Shown here: positions 26,222-36,376 of the stretch, piece after piece
Position numbering within the stretch: the stretch's first letter is position 1
Layout of the letters: each line of letters begins with the position of its first letter
Origin: Psettodes erumei
Lineage: Eukaryota > Chordata > Actinopteri > Pleuronectiformes > Psettodidae
Assembly: GCA_016785225.1 (NCBI GenBank)
Contig: JAFBJZ010000640.1
Location: forward strand, 512,501-576,500
Direction of reading: 5' to 3'
DNA: 64,000 nt
Made by a program: the position numbers and the translations under genes
The notes under the pieces: model-generated
Told to the model about the DNA's origin: nothing
The model's database searches: none
The model's input: only the letters and a program-made list of their open reading frames with translations

Positions 26222-29200
26222 TCTGGGACGCGCTTTTGTGGCGACGCAATCAGAGCTGAAGTGTTGAAATGGGTTTTGGCGCAGAGGTGCAAACAGGTAA
26301 GAGGCGACTCCTCCAGCCCCAGGTGTTCCTAATAAACCGCCCGTCCCACCGCGAGAGACTTGAGTCATGGCGACGCCGTCGGCTTCATCAGTGACATCAC
26401 GCTGAAGTGTTTACGGTACGGGACGTTTGAGCGCGTGCAGAAGCGTGGCCTCACTCTGCTGACGGACTGAGAGGCTCGACGATGAAGTCGCGGTCTCACG
26501 CCACCCACCAACAATCCCACGCAGACTCCTCTTCAAAACTGAAAGCGGAGCGATCACGTGATCCACCGCGGTAACAGATGGAACATTTGGCGAGGAGATC
26601 AGGACGGGTCAGCAGCAGCGGGATTTCTCCATCTCGCCATCCAGAACATTCTGCTGCCGCCACTTTTACAATGACACACATTTAAGTGCGTGACAGCGAC
26701 ACAATACGAGCAGATCGAGTCAACGCCGCTCTGTGCGTGACGAGCGTCTCCTACCACCGAGTCGCAGGCGAAAGAACAGCGGCGGACGCCACAAGTCTCC
26801 GCAGACAGAAAAACGATCTCTCCTCTGTGTCGCTTAAAGAAGGAGGTTAAGCAAACGGCGAGCCGCTTCATCGTGTCCGGCGGCGTTTTCCCCGCTCTCA
26901 TCGGCGAGCGAGCCAATTACGGGATTATAGTGAGCGATGCTTTGGTGACCTCCAGTGGAAAAATTTGTGCTTACAATCAAACGAGCGCCATTTCTCTGCA
27001 TGAGCAAGGTTAATGAATCGAAATCCGTTTGCTTGGAAGCACGCTGAGACATGCAACTTCCTGTACACCACCTCAAAGAAATACGGCGCAAAGAAGACGG
27101 GCTGAGAAATGTTCAAGGTGGAAATATTCAAAACGCGTCTGGAAAAATCTGTATTCAAAGAGCTGCCTTCCTGGGCCTTATCTGCCTGAGTTAGAAAGAA
27201 CCAGAGAATATCTGAGACGGAGTAAACAGGAGGCCGGAGGGAGCAGCCGAGAGACGTTCTCCTTACGCGCTCCTCAACTTGGCATCGCAGAAAATAATGG
27301 AACCGCGACGACGCCGCATGAGAGAAGGCTTTGTGTGCGTTTGATGGTGGGAAAAACTGTGGGAGTGAATTTTTCTATTTCGGCTGACCGATGACATCTG
27401 TGAGCAAATGCGGCGTCAACACCTACGATCCGGCGATATCCAGCGCAGAGCTCAGAAACAAACAGTTTTTATTTTCACTGAACTGAAATGTTGCGTCCGT
27501 GCTGAGACGGGTGCCGTTACTCTCCCCGTTTTAAGTTCGGCGTGCACCGTTCTGAAAGAAAACTCAACGAGGCCGAACCGCAGCGGGGGAGGGGGGACGT
27601 GACTCACCCTGAACGCAGGATTGGCTCCCAGCTCCAGCAGGCACCTGACGGCTGACGTGCACAGGTTGGACGCGGCGATGTGCAGGGCGGTGCCGAAGTC
27701 GAAGTCGCTGCAGGTGGCGTCCACCTCTGCGTGACAGACGGGGGAGAGAGAGAGAGAGAGAGAGAGGCCGGTGATGTCACTTCCACTGATGCCAGATTTG
27801 ATTCGACGAAAACTGCGAGGATCACTGAAGAAGCTAAATCCCAAACAGCGAATGGAACCAGAACCCGGCGGACCCGGTGGGTTCACGCGGGAGCAGCTGA
27901 GAGACTAAAGTGGGGTCGCAGAGTTTAACTTCAGCGCGCTGAGTGAAACTGCACTGACATCACTGATCCCGATGACTCATCAAACCAGCATCTGGGGAGC
28001 AGGCCCCCGGGTCCAGTGCTGAGTCACTGCGCAGAGCAGCTGGTCCCGGTGCCGGACTTCTTTCTTTATCTCTGAATATTTTACACAAACACCGTAATAC
28101 TGCGACTGCAATTCAAACTTGGATACAATTGGAACAAAACTGGCCTGATTGCATCACGACATCCAAAATATTATCTCGAAGAAAAATGCACCTGAGCGGC
28201 GACTCCGAACAGAATCAGAATATGGGAAACTGCCGAGTAAGAAACTTCGGGGGAACGCACGCGTAATGATGGGGGGGGAAGCGTCCACGCACGCGCTCCT
28301 GCCCGTCTCCTGTCACCTGACGCCTTCCTCCATTATTCCATCTGCTGACTCGTCATTTTTACAAACTGGACTCCACGCAGGTGGGAGCTTATCTACAGAA
28401 ACGTACACGGGCTGCAGTCTAAAGTCTAAAAACACCTCAGAGAGACCCCCCCACCCCAGCCCAGCCCGGGGCTCACCTCCAGGCTGGGAGGCCTGCAGCA
28501 CCACCCGGATGAGCTGTGGCACGTCGAAGTAGGCGGCGTAGTGCAGGGCCCTCATGTTGGTCCAGCGCGAGCGCAGGTTGGGATCGGCGCCCAGGCCGAG
28601 GAGCTGGCGGGCGAAGCCGGCTGCTGTGTCTGCATCACCTGCGGGGGAGGAAGGGTGGTGGTGGTGGTGGTGGTGGTGGTGGTGGTGGTTATGTGTGTTT
28701 AGGGAGCGCGGGGGGGGGGTTGATTTAGCTCCGGAGTCTGTGTTTAACAAGTAACACTAATGAATAACGGTGCTTACAAAGTCATAAAGGATTATGTCGG
28801 GGTCTGAGATAAAGTGCGACGCAGCAGACAGGACGGTGAGTGTGCGCTCATGTTTACAGTCCACTCGAGAGTGTTTATTCAACACCCCCGGTCGATACTA
28901 ACCGATGCCCGGGGCCCCCGCCTTGCAGCAGTAGTGCAGGAGGCTCATATCCGTCAGCCCGTCTCGGTCGTTCACGCCGCAGCCCCTCTTTAGGATCTGC
29001 ACAAAGACGAGATACGCGGCGTGTCACCGAGGACCCGGTGTCACCGCGCAGAGATATCACATAATGGGTCATAAAGCGAAGCCGGGGGCTCTTGTAACTC
29101 CCCCCGTCTTTAAATCCGGACCGAAATCGTTGCGCAAACTGACATTGGAATGAGGCGTTTATTTCTCAAGGGGAGGCGTTATTAAGTGGGAGAAAATAAT

Positions 29201-30790
29201 CGGCTGCTTTTTACCCTTGAGACGACTGCTGCCCTGCACGATTTACTGCATTGCAGCTACTTTGTGTAACTCCGAGCGGAGGGAGTTTGGGGGGCCGGGC
29301 CTCCACCCACAATCACAAAAACGCAGCTTTTTATTTTGTTCTGAGGTATTCTGGTGTTCTCGCTGTGACTTATACAACGAGTCGTTCGTGAATTACGACA
29401 GAAATAAAAGCAGGAAAGTGCAGACGGAGCAGGGAAAGGCGGGGCGGCGTCACCTCGTCGCCGATGAGGTCGATGTTCTTCTGAACCTGGGGCACCCACT
29501 GCCTGAGGACGGCAAACAGCTCCGGTATGGTGGTGCCGGGATCCAGAAGAACCTCCCTGCACTGCAGCTCGCTGGGGTCGAAGAAGGAGAACTCTGGAGG
29601 TGGGAGGAGGGAGGAGAAGAACAACAGACATGATGTAATCCAGCCGGAGCGCCTCTGTGCAACTTTTCCTCCTGCAGGTGTGAAACGTGGCGGCGCGTGC
29701 GCTCCACACTCTGCAGCTGCCGCTCGATGGAAGCAGGCAGATGACTAATCCTGAGAAATGGCCTTGTTGCGCTCGCGGAGGCGAACCAAATCAGATGTGA
29801 CGGCGGGCGACATGCCTTGAACCCAAACAGGCGTCAGGAGAAACCACCTGAGGCTGCGCCTGAGGGGGGGGGGGGCGCGGGGGGTTTTAATCCGCCGCCA
29901 CACCGTCACAACTGCAGGCGAACGCGGCCTTCAGTTCTGCTGCGTGTGCGTTAATCGGACGGAGCGAGCGTGCGGATCGTCACCGTAGTCGCTGGGCATG
30001 GGCGCCGAGGCCACCTGGTGGATCACCGGCCGCTGATGGGCGGACAGTCTGGCGTGGCGGCCCGGCGCGGCGTCCCCCTCCGCGGGCTCCGACACGTCCT
30101 CCTTCGTCATCTCGCCCTCAGGGCCCGAGGCTGCAACGACATCAGACGCCGAGAACACGAGTGGGTCCGATTTCAGTGAGAACTCCACGTCCTTCGTGAG
30201 GACACGCGAGCGACAGGCGCTGACGGTCGTGGACATGGAAATCTGCATCTACTCAAACCTCGGAGCGACGCTAACGGGAGGGAAGCGATCTGCGCGCACA
30301 CACACACACACACACACCGACACACACGGCCTTGATGCTGTTCACATCAGAGTGATTCATTTCATTTCTTTCAAAGACTGCTGAAGTGGAACACTTTCAA
30401 ACTGTCAAACAAAGAAACCACCGATCTCACATTTTTGAGTTTATATTACAGCTTCCCTGAGCTCTTACAGTACTACGAGGTCTCGAGTACTTAAGTAGAG
30501 AAGACGGCGTCAAACACGCTGAGGTGCAATGAGGCCAGGTGCAGAATGGTAGAGCACTACATACCTGAGGATCTTAGGTGAAGACGGAGAGCTAATCTGA
30601 TACACAGGGTTGAGGATTAATCTGGATTAAGACTGAGGATAAATTGCACCTGCGGCAAAGCAAAGTCTGACTGATGCTTTTCCTACAGCAGATCTTGAAA
30701 CAAAGACGGGCTTATGGTGAACGCGTGCTTAACTACCAGCCTGATCTTCAAACACTGACATTGTAAAAGGAAAAGCAGGAGGCTGGGGAC

Positions 30791-30823
<33 letters not shown>

Positions 30824-30920
30824 CCTAAGCCTGGAGAGGCAACACTGAGCCTAAAATCTTCCCGGCCGACCAACACTCACTGTTATCTCCTCCTTCATCC
30901 TCTTTCCTGTTGATCTCCAT
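16403..30920 (-). CDS. CLIP4: CAP-Gly domain-containing linker protein 4 (CLIP4), 15 coding exons
   Basis: CLIP4 is a CLIP-170-related microtubule-binding protein. CAP-Gly domains bind the C-terminal EEY/F tails of tubulin and EB proteins, so action on cytoplasmic microtubules is expected. The model starts at ATG 30920 (MEINRKEDEGGDN) and ends at TGA 16403-16405. Fifteen exons total 2178 nt, giving 725 residues against about 705 in human. All joins are in phase. Domains in order: a conserved MPSD/FSFFDP N-terminal region (about 57-109), ankyrin repeats (about 110-235), and three CAP-Gly domains with GKNDG cores at residues 344-348, 528-532 and 683-687. The protein ends YRGINGSRLLSENS, very close to human CLIP4. 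The Ser/Arg-rich linker between CAP-Gly 1 and 2 looks shorter than the human one, and one linker exon may be missed in the 4.1-kb intron 20128-24239. CLIP3 is less likely because it has two CAP-Gly domains. Confidence 0.95.
17257..17302. repeat. (GGA)15 microsatellite
   Basis: About fifteen GGA triplets on plus. On the CLIP4 sense strand this is (CCT)n and ends about 14 bp upstream of the exon 13 acceptor. Confidence 0.97.
17601..17659. repeat. (GT)n compound microsatellite
   Basis: Two GT runs (17601-17633 and 17641-17659) separated by GGGGTGGG, inside the CLIP4 intron between exons 12 and 13. Confidence 0.97.
19090..20127 (-). CDS. CLIP4: CLIP4 exons 10-12: linker and CAP-Gly domain 2
   Basis: Exons are 19936-20127, 19719-19853 and 19090-19213 (residues about 407-556). 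Exon 10 encodes a Ser/Arg/Pro-rich linker (starts GVLSRSLSSSSSSLDSR) that is low-complexity and GC-rich. Its donor (CCAG|GTCTGC) was chosen because it keeps phase with exon 11. Exon 11 has RLGERVLVVGQRTGVVQF, and exon 12 has GLWLGVELDKPSGKNDGSV and ends in APPSRVQ. Confidence 0.88.
20128..24239 (-). other. CLIP4 intron 9, 4.1 kb
   Basis: This is the longest coding-region intron of CLIP4. It contains AT-rich stretches, a CA-rich block (21271-21319), an (AC)n run (about 23230-23264), a T run of about 22 bases at 24027-24048, and GC-rich, CpG-dense patches around 22.5-23.1 kb. No conserved exon was recognised, although human CLIP4 has extra linker residues at this position. Confidence 0.7.
24240..25723 (-). 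CDS. CLIP4: CLIP4 exons 7-9: CAP-Gly domain 1
   Basis: Exons are 25475-25723, 24516-24651 and 24240-24371 (residues about 235-406). Exon 7 starts NEKGQCPADVVPDPLDMP, has a Pro/Ala-rich stretch, and ends in LGDRVVIAGQK, the first strand of the domain. Exon 8 carries VGTLRFCGSTEFSGGLWAG and the GKNDGSV core. Exon 9 completes it with HGIFAPLSKISK and continues into a basic linker. The domain is therefore split over three exons by introns of 823 bp and 144 bp. Confidence 0.93.
24996..25050. repeat. (GCT)n(GTT)n trinucleotide microsatellite
   Basis: Four GCT triplets run into about fourteen GTT triplets, in the CLIP4 intron between exons 7 and 8. Frames across it (poly-Q, poly-N or poly-C) are intronic and not coding. 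Confidence 0.96.
25966..26219. repeat. Pair of (GT)n microsatellites
   Basis: (TG)n runs at 25966-26007 and 26181-26219, in the CLIP4 intron between exons 6 and 7, separated by about 170 bp of ordinary sequence. Confidence 0.96.
27608..28996 (-). CDS. CLIP4: CLIP4 exons 4-6: ankyrin repeats
   Basis: Exons are 28903-28996, 28477-28638 and 27608-27726 (residues about 110-234). Visible ankyrin signatures are GVNDRDGLTDMSLLHYCC, RSRWTNMRALHYAAYFDV and DFGTALHIAASNLC, each with the TALHxAA-type helix and a following loop such as LLELGANPAFR. They form the protein-interaction region ahead of the CAP-Gly domains. Two acceptors sit just downstream of microsatellites: (ACC)n before exon 5 and (CT)n before exon 6. 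Confidence 0.93.
28655..28690. repeat. (GGT)12 microsatellite
   Basis: GGT triplets on plus, (ACC)n on the CLIP4 sense strand, ending about 17 bp upstream of the exon 5 acceptor. Confidence 0.96.
29454..30920 (-). CDS. CLIP4: CLIP4 exons 1-3: N-terminal region
   Basis: Exon 1 is 30881-30920 (40 nt, donor GTGAGT), exon 2 is 29984-30130 and exon 3 is 29454-29593. They encode residues 1-109. Exon 2 carries an acidic segment followed by ASAPMPSDY. Exon 3 carries EFSFFDPSE and FAVLRQWVPQVQKNIDLIG, both strongly conserved with human CLIP4. The acceptor before exon 1 sequence (TTTTTACGTAG ending at 30927) shows that a noncoding exon lies upstream. Confidence 0.92.
30790..30820. repeat. (AC)n microsatellite
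   Basis: AC dinucleotides about 60 bp into CLIP4 intron 1. A shorter (CA)n lies at 30297-30318. Confidence 0.95.
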
Positions 30921-30926
30921 GTTCAG

Positions 30927-32996
30927 CTACGTAAAAAAAAATAAAATCAAGAGACACAAACTGGGTCCACCAGAAAATCTCACCGAGCCGCTTCCCAGAA
31001 TATCTGCTCAACACACGTATGTTCCCTCCTTGATCTCCAATAACCCCCCCACCCCCACCCCAGTTGATCCCCTGACTTCCAGGTCCAGTGGCTATTTACA
31101 GCCTGCACACGTTGAAGGGATAGTGTTCTCACCTCTGGCTCCCGCGGGCCGGACCCTCACTCTCATTTTCCGGTCCTGCACACAGCTGACCCGGCCGCTA
31201 CCTAATCTGACGGGTCAGCCGCCACGCAGAGAATGTGGTTGTAGGGTGACGGTGCAAACAAACACAGAATAAAAGAGCGGTGGTGGTGGTGCGATGTGAC
31301 GAGCTCACGCACCCACCAGCTCCGGGAGGTGAGAGGTTCTGTTCAAGTGTCCCAGCGAGCCAGCAGCTGAAGCAGCTAAATGGAATCAGGCCATCATCGT
31401 GGTTTACACCTCTGCTTTCCCTGCTGTGACAGGAGGAAACGTCTGCGTGCTCGAGGAAAGGTCGAACAGAAGCTTTTATTTTAAACCGAGAGGAGTGAGG
31501 CGTGACGCGTCCCCCGCGTCCTCTGAGGTCACTGACTGGCTGTCTGGAGATTAGGACAACGACCTACTTCTGCATTAAGCCCTCTCTGCGTTTGTCTGAC
31601 CCGTGACGTTGTCCTGCCCCCGCCCTCGCCGCTAATTCAGAGAAACTACCGCGACACATTTGAAACGGACACCTCAGAATATTTCGCCACCTGCTGCTAA
31701 ATGGCTGCCGACTCCAGACAAGGCAAGAAAACAGCTGATATGAGTGGCTGTGAGTCTATTAATCTGTGTCCCGGATCCTCTGTTTTGTCTATTTTAGACC
31801 TGTTCTGGTTCACTAGCCTCAAAGCTTTTACATGCAGAAATGATCCCCCACGGATCCTAAGTGAGTGAAATGACTTGGAAGTATCTGCAGCAGCATAGGA
31901 TTCACTTGATCACCTGTTTTATGTTCGTGACACGATCCACAACTCGTGGACAACGCTCAACAAATGTAGAAAAAATGTCCACGCTAGTAAAGTCTAAATG
32001 CACTTTTTTATATATGTATATATTAAAAAAAAACTTATTCTCGCCCCTTGTGCAATTCCTTTTTAAAAAATGTAATCATTATTTCAGTGGCTCAACTGTC
32101 TATATTCCTTTCTTGTTATTATTTTCAACATTCCAAACTTGTTGGTGTTTATTTCTAGCATTATCTTAATATTTAATATCTATATTTTATTTATCATATT
32201 TATATTTAGGAGCTGTTGGGAAAAGAGGTCTTTATTTTGTCGTTGTTTACATCTCGAGGACTTCCTGTTATTTCCGGCAGCCCCGCCCACCTTCAGCCAC
32301 CGAGGAGAGGTCTGACCGGCCCCGCTGTTCGAAAAACACCTGTGTGCATCCCCGCTAATTCACAGGCAGAAGCTGTGACAAGCTTTCACGAACCCGTCTC
32401 CACGGAAACAGACACCGGGCAGTTTAACAGAAGCGGTGCAGGTTCCGCCTTCACTTCGCGTCAGTTTTAACCCGGCTACTTCCTGGATTCCACCTAGCTT
32501 TAGCTAGCGTTCGCTACACCATTTAAGCCGAAGACTTCAACGTACTCTCACGCGTCAGTAGCACTGAAGGCAGCTGTTAGCTTAGCACTCATTAAACTGA
32601 CTTCCTCCGCAACAACTTGTAGCGTTAACACAACTGTTGTCCAACACACGTAGCTGACAGGAAACAGTTAGCTAGCTAGCTTGTGTTTAAAAGCCAGCTC
32701 GGGCTCCTCGACAGATAATGACAGCACACAGTGTCTTAGCTAACGTCTGGTGCTAATGTGTTAGCAGCCTCGGGTTTTACGTTCACACATAGTGGGGAAA
32801 AGTTGCCAGGAGAGAGACGCCGACAGAGATGAGGCGCTTTCTCGCGTCAGCTCGTGCAAATGTTACAAACAGCACCGACATTGGGCCGAACCCGCTGCTA
32901 CTTAAAAAGTACTTTACGACTACTCGAACTGGAAATTCACATCACGACTTTGCAGCTAATCGTACGTAAAAAAAAAAAAAAAGACATTAACGTTAC
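30927..32996 (-). other. CLIP4 first intron (inferred)
   Basis: The stretch lies between the acceptor just upstream of the CLIP4 start codon and a donor at 32991-32996 (GTAACG on minus). No coding exon is recognised. It holds AT-rich runs around 32.0-32.2 kb and tagctagc-rich sequence at 32490-32700. The intron call depends on the proposed noncoding exon. Confidence 0.4.
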
Positions 32997-33060
32997 CTCG
33001 CTGCTCGTTTCAACTCGCTCATGGGGATAACGACTGGAAGGCCAGTACCGGATTTAATTT
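32997..33060 (-). other. CLIP4: Candidate noncoding first exon of CLIP4 with a short uORF
   Basis: On the minus strand, sequence upstream of 32997 ends GCAGCGAG followed by the donor GTAACG, and an acceptor TTTACGTAG ends at 30927, six bases before the coding ATG. Joining them gives a 5' UTR containing the uORF MSELKRAAS (start 33022-33020), whose TGA ends two bases before the main ATG. The upstream limit is not defined. The exon is inferred from splice signals and promoter position. Confidence 0.4.
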
Positions 33061-34105
33061 CCGTCATCGTACGTTTGTGCCTGTGCTTCCTGTTTTGGAT
33101 TTCCGGTTTCAGAATAAAAGCTGTCACGATCCCTTTCCGGTTCTCAAAAGAAATGACTAATATAAGGATGACAGGTTGAATAGCTCAGATTGAAAAGTTG
33201 ATAGAAATACAGATTTAAAAAAAAAATAATTCAGAGATATTAAAAAATCCGAAACCTAAAAACATGTATTATTTCTAAATTCAAGGATGCATTTTATTTC
33301 AAATTTGGAATTCACAGTTAATCATAAATCCGCTGTTTTCCGCTGGATGGTGGATATAAATTTTGCTGATGAATTTGCACACAAAAATCCAACAGTAACA
33401 CAATGTCCCGTTTGCAAGTCCTTATCATTTACTGCCATAGACTGGATGCCTATCTTTCCACCCTGCAGGTGGTAATTTCCAAAATCTCTGGACATTAAGG
33501 TCCAAAATGGATTGGATTTGCAGTGCACGCTCCCACCAACTACTTTCTACCATCATCTCTCTACAGGAAAAATGGCAGACAGACAGACAACAAACAAGTT
33601 GTGGTTAAAAACTTTGGAAATCAGGTGAACACAATCTACACCACCTGAAATCTGATCTCCTCCTCTCTCCTCCTCTGGATGCTTCATCTTTCTTTCTCTC
33701 CTTCCTCCTCACTTCTCCTCCTCTTCCCTTCTATCATTTCCCAGCATGCGTGTTTTTAAATAGGGGGAGTAGATGGCCCACATATACTGCATACAAAGTC
33801 TTGGATAACTTCATGCAAACAATGTGATCACAGTGCATTACGCACAAACCTACGTGAATGTTTATATGTTACTTCCTGCCTTTTTCCCCACACATGACGT
33901 TGTGACAGCGCTATTGTTTGTCCTCACTCATGAAGACAGTGTGAGCTGAAACTGCCGGAACACGGTTTCCACGGAAACGTAAACAAAACGGCTGGCAGTG
34001 ATTGTCTCACACTGCTCCGCGGCGCACAAACCGCGATCCGTGCGCAATAACCGGCTCCTAAACCGTTCGGCCGGTCGCGTTCCGTCTCGCTCTCCCGCCG
34101 TCGGG
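33061..34105. promoter_or_regulatory. Divergent CLIP4/CIMIP5 promoter region
   Basis: About 1 kb separates the proposed CLIP4 first exon (minus) from the CIMIP5 start codon (plus). Near the CLIP4 side, two AACCGGAA ETS-type sites lie on minus (33101-33108 and 33135-33142), typical of housekeeping promoters. Near the CIMIP5 side lie the RFX and forkhead sites listed separately. The middle (33.2-33.9 kb) is AT-rich and shows nothing recognisable. Confidence 0.5.
33965..33985 (+). promoter_or_regulatory. RFX X-box adjacent to a forkhead (FOXJ1-type) site
   Basis: GTTTCCACGGAAAC (33965-33978) is a two-armed X-box with a 2-bp spacer and is followed directly by GTAAACA (33979-33985), a forkhead consensus. 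It lies 121-141 bp upstream of the CIMIP5 ATG. RFX factors and FOXJ1 are the known activators of motile-cilium genes, and CIMIP5 belongs to that class. Confidence 0.65.
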
Positions 34106-34936
34106 ATGGACTTGAGCAACGTGAGGCGCGCGTCCTCCGCGGGGTACCGGTTACCGGAGCGGCCCAACGGAACCAGGCCGGCAACACCGCAGCCGCCCGC
34201 GGCCCGAAAGCGCTTCGCCAAAGGGGACACTCCGGTGTCGTCGGAGCCGAATCAGGACTGGGGCGATCCCGTCAAACAGGACCGGCTGTGGAAAGAGCTG
34301 GTGTGGAGCGAGAGGAGAGGCATCCGGGAGTGGTGAGTGTGATTGGAACGAAGCACCGGGTCACAGAATAGAATGGAGTCAGGTTTAAGTTGTGGCAGAT
34401 CATCTTAGTTCAGTGGACTCAACTAACCTCTCCATTATGGTCCACAGGGAGAAGAACTGGAACTTTCTCAGGAACTATGATCAGTTGGTATGAAAAATGT
34501 GCACATTGCTCAAATGTTAAGATCCCTTTTTTTGAAATAAGACTACTGCAAAAAACTATTTCATGCTAGAACTTCCAAATCTTAAATTCTGAATACCTTT
34601 AAATTGATTAAATTGATCAAAAACATATCTCCCAGTAAGTTCTTCATGATGGCACGGAGAACATTTAGGATGAATTTAATTTAAGCTCGTTGAACTAAAC
34701 CTTCCTCCGGCTGGGATTTCATCCCTGTGTGTTTTCAGGGGCAGCTGAAGTCAGAGGAGCCTCTACCCAGCTACGTGTCGCTCTTCTCCGACCACGTCCC
34801 CAACACCAGCAACCAGACGTTTGGCAGCAGACTGACCACGCCGCTGGGGGGTGAACTGGTCAGACTGGACAAGCTGTTACTCTGGCCTGGGAGCCATCAC
34901 AAGCGCAAGCAGGATCCAGAGATGATGCCTTGCTAA
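34106..34936 (+). CDS. CIMIP5: Ciliary microtubule inner protein 5 (C2orf50 homologue), 3 exons
   Basis: Exons are 34106-34332, 34448-34487 and 34739-34936 (465 nt, 154 residues, TAA stop). Human C2orf50 is about 162 residues. Conserved blocks are SSAGYRLPERPNG near the N-terminus, DRLWKELVWSERRGIREWEK, NWNFLRNYDQLG, VSLFSDHVPNTSNQ and GSRLTTPLGGELVRLD, all aligning with the human protein in order. Proteins of this group bind inside the lumen of axonemal doublet microtubules, so a motile-cilium role is inferred. The start was set at 34106 because homology begins there. An upstream in-frame ATG at 33998 adds residues with no resemblance and is treated as 5' UTR. The neighbours match human 2p25.1, where C2orf50 precedes PQLC3 and ROCK2. 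The symbol is from memory. Confidence 0.9.
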
Positions 34937-35632
34937 AATGCTCTGGTTTGGTTTAGTTTTGGTGGGGAGGTTGTTGTTTTTAACTTTGAAGCCATATTTG
35001 CTTTCCTACATGTGCTACTATTCCAGATAAGTAGTCATTTTGTGATTATGTTGCTCGGTTTGTGTAAAGTGGAGGTGGAGTAGAAAACTTAATGTTAAAG
35101 GCGTTCACTCACCAGCAGGTGAGAAGGGAAGACAGGTGAGCTTCTTGTCATCTGAGCTTCATGAAGTATTTAATCAGATACTTGATAATCAAACAGGACA
35201 CCTGATCAAAATTGGATGAGTTAAAAGGCTGAGGCAACGTTTCTATGTCAAAAGTCTGTGCATTCAATAATGTTACTGGGGGAAAAAATTAAGTTTAAAG
35301 GCATGAAAGTGGATGTAGATCCCTAAACAGTTCTATCATAAGATTCTTATACTGATGCGATTAGAATCTACTTTTATTTTGGTATTGAATTGGCTCTATT
35401 TTTTTAATTCATAAGTCGTAAAATAGCTGTTACATGTCATTAAGATGTTTAGCAGGACCTAAGCCATTGCCCCCTCTGTTTCATTTTTCTTTACTTTCCA
35501 AGATGGTGGAGCTTATCCACCTGCACTTGGTGGGACTGGCAGCGTATCTCAGGTATTTTGCACTGATGTAGTAAAATTACACTCTGTACATTCTTGTATT
35601 GGTATAAATCACTGCCCCGTCGTCTAAATTTG

Positions 35633-35638
35633 AATAAA
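35633..35638 (+). terminator. Candidate CIMIP5 poly(A) signal
   Basis: AATAAA in the context TTGAATAAAACATGGTG, about 0.7 kb past the CIMIP5 stop and before SLC66A3. It would give a 3' UTR of about 720 bp. The intervening 34937-35632 holds no other recognised feature. Confidence 0.5.
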
Positions 35639-35659
35639 ACATGGTGCGTCCCCTCAGGT

Positions 35660-36141
35660 TAATTAGAGAAAAGTTCATCTTCAGATGACTATGATCTGAA
35701 TGTGTCCACATTATAATGAAAGTCAAGATCTCACTGCATTAAAGCGTTTGCATTTTAAAAGGCTGGAATTCTTTTTGTGTGCTGGATTTTAAAATCCTTT
35801 TTGGCGTAAACTTGAGCGCACAGTTAGCCAATCAGCGTCCAGCGGATGTATGCGGAAGTGAGACGGGGTGCCGGCTGACAGGAAACCGCGTCAAACTGAC
35901 AGAGCCGCAAAGAAAATCACAAAGGCTTGCCTTTAAAATAAAAGCCCGTCTGACGCGCTTCAGCAGAAACAAGCGTACGGTAGCGCTTTAACGCCGCGTC
36001 TCATTTTTACTTTGAAAGTACAAAGCGGAAGTCGTTGTTAAATGACGCTACATTGACTCTAGTGAAAGCGCAGCAGCAGCAGCATCTGGCTCCCAAGTTG
36101 AGGCGATACCCTGTGAGATCCGAACATCTAACGTTGAGGTG
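35660..36141 (+). promoter_or_regulatory. Inferred SLC66A3 promoter and 5' UTR
   Basis: The only non-genic DNA between CIMIP5 and the SLC66A3 ATG. It becomes GC-richer from about 35.84 kb, with no TATA box evident. A short AGC repeat lies at 36069-36083. The function is inferred from position only. Confidence 0.4.
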
Positions 36142-36288
36142 ATGGAGCCGGACACGTTACTGCACGTCGCCAACTTCAGCACCCTGTTCGTGTGCATGGT
36201 GCTCAAGTTCCCGCAGATCTTTGCGCTGATGCGGGCCAAGTCATCGACCGGAGTCAGCCTCAACAGCCTCCTGCTGGAGTTGATCGGG

Positions 36289-36376
<88 letters not shown>

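Noticed and set aside
33998..34105. Upstream in-frame ATG extending CIMIP5 by 36 residues
   Set aside because: The extra residues have no similarity to C2orf50, and the homology starts at MDLSNVRRASSAGYRLP. The segment fits a 5' UTR close to the X-box.
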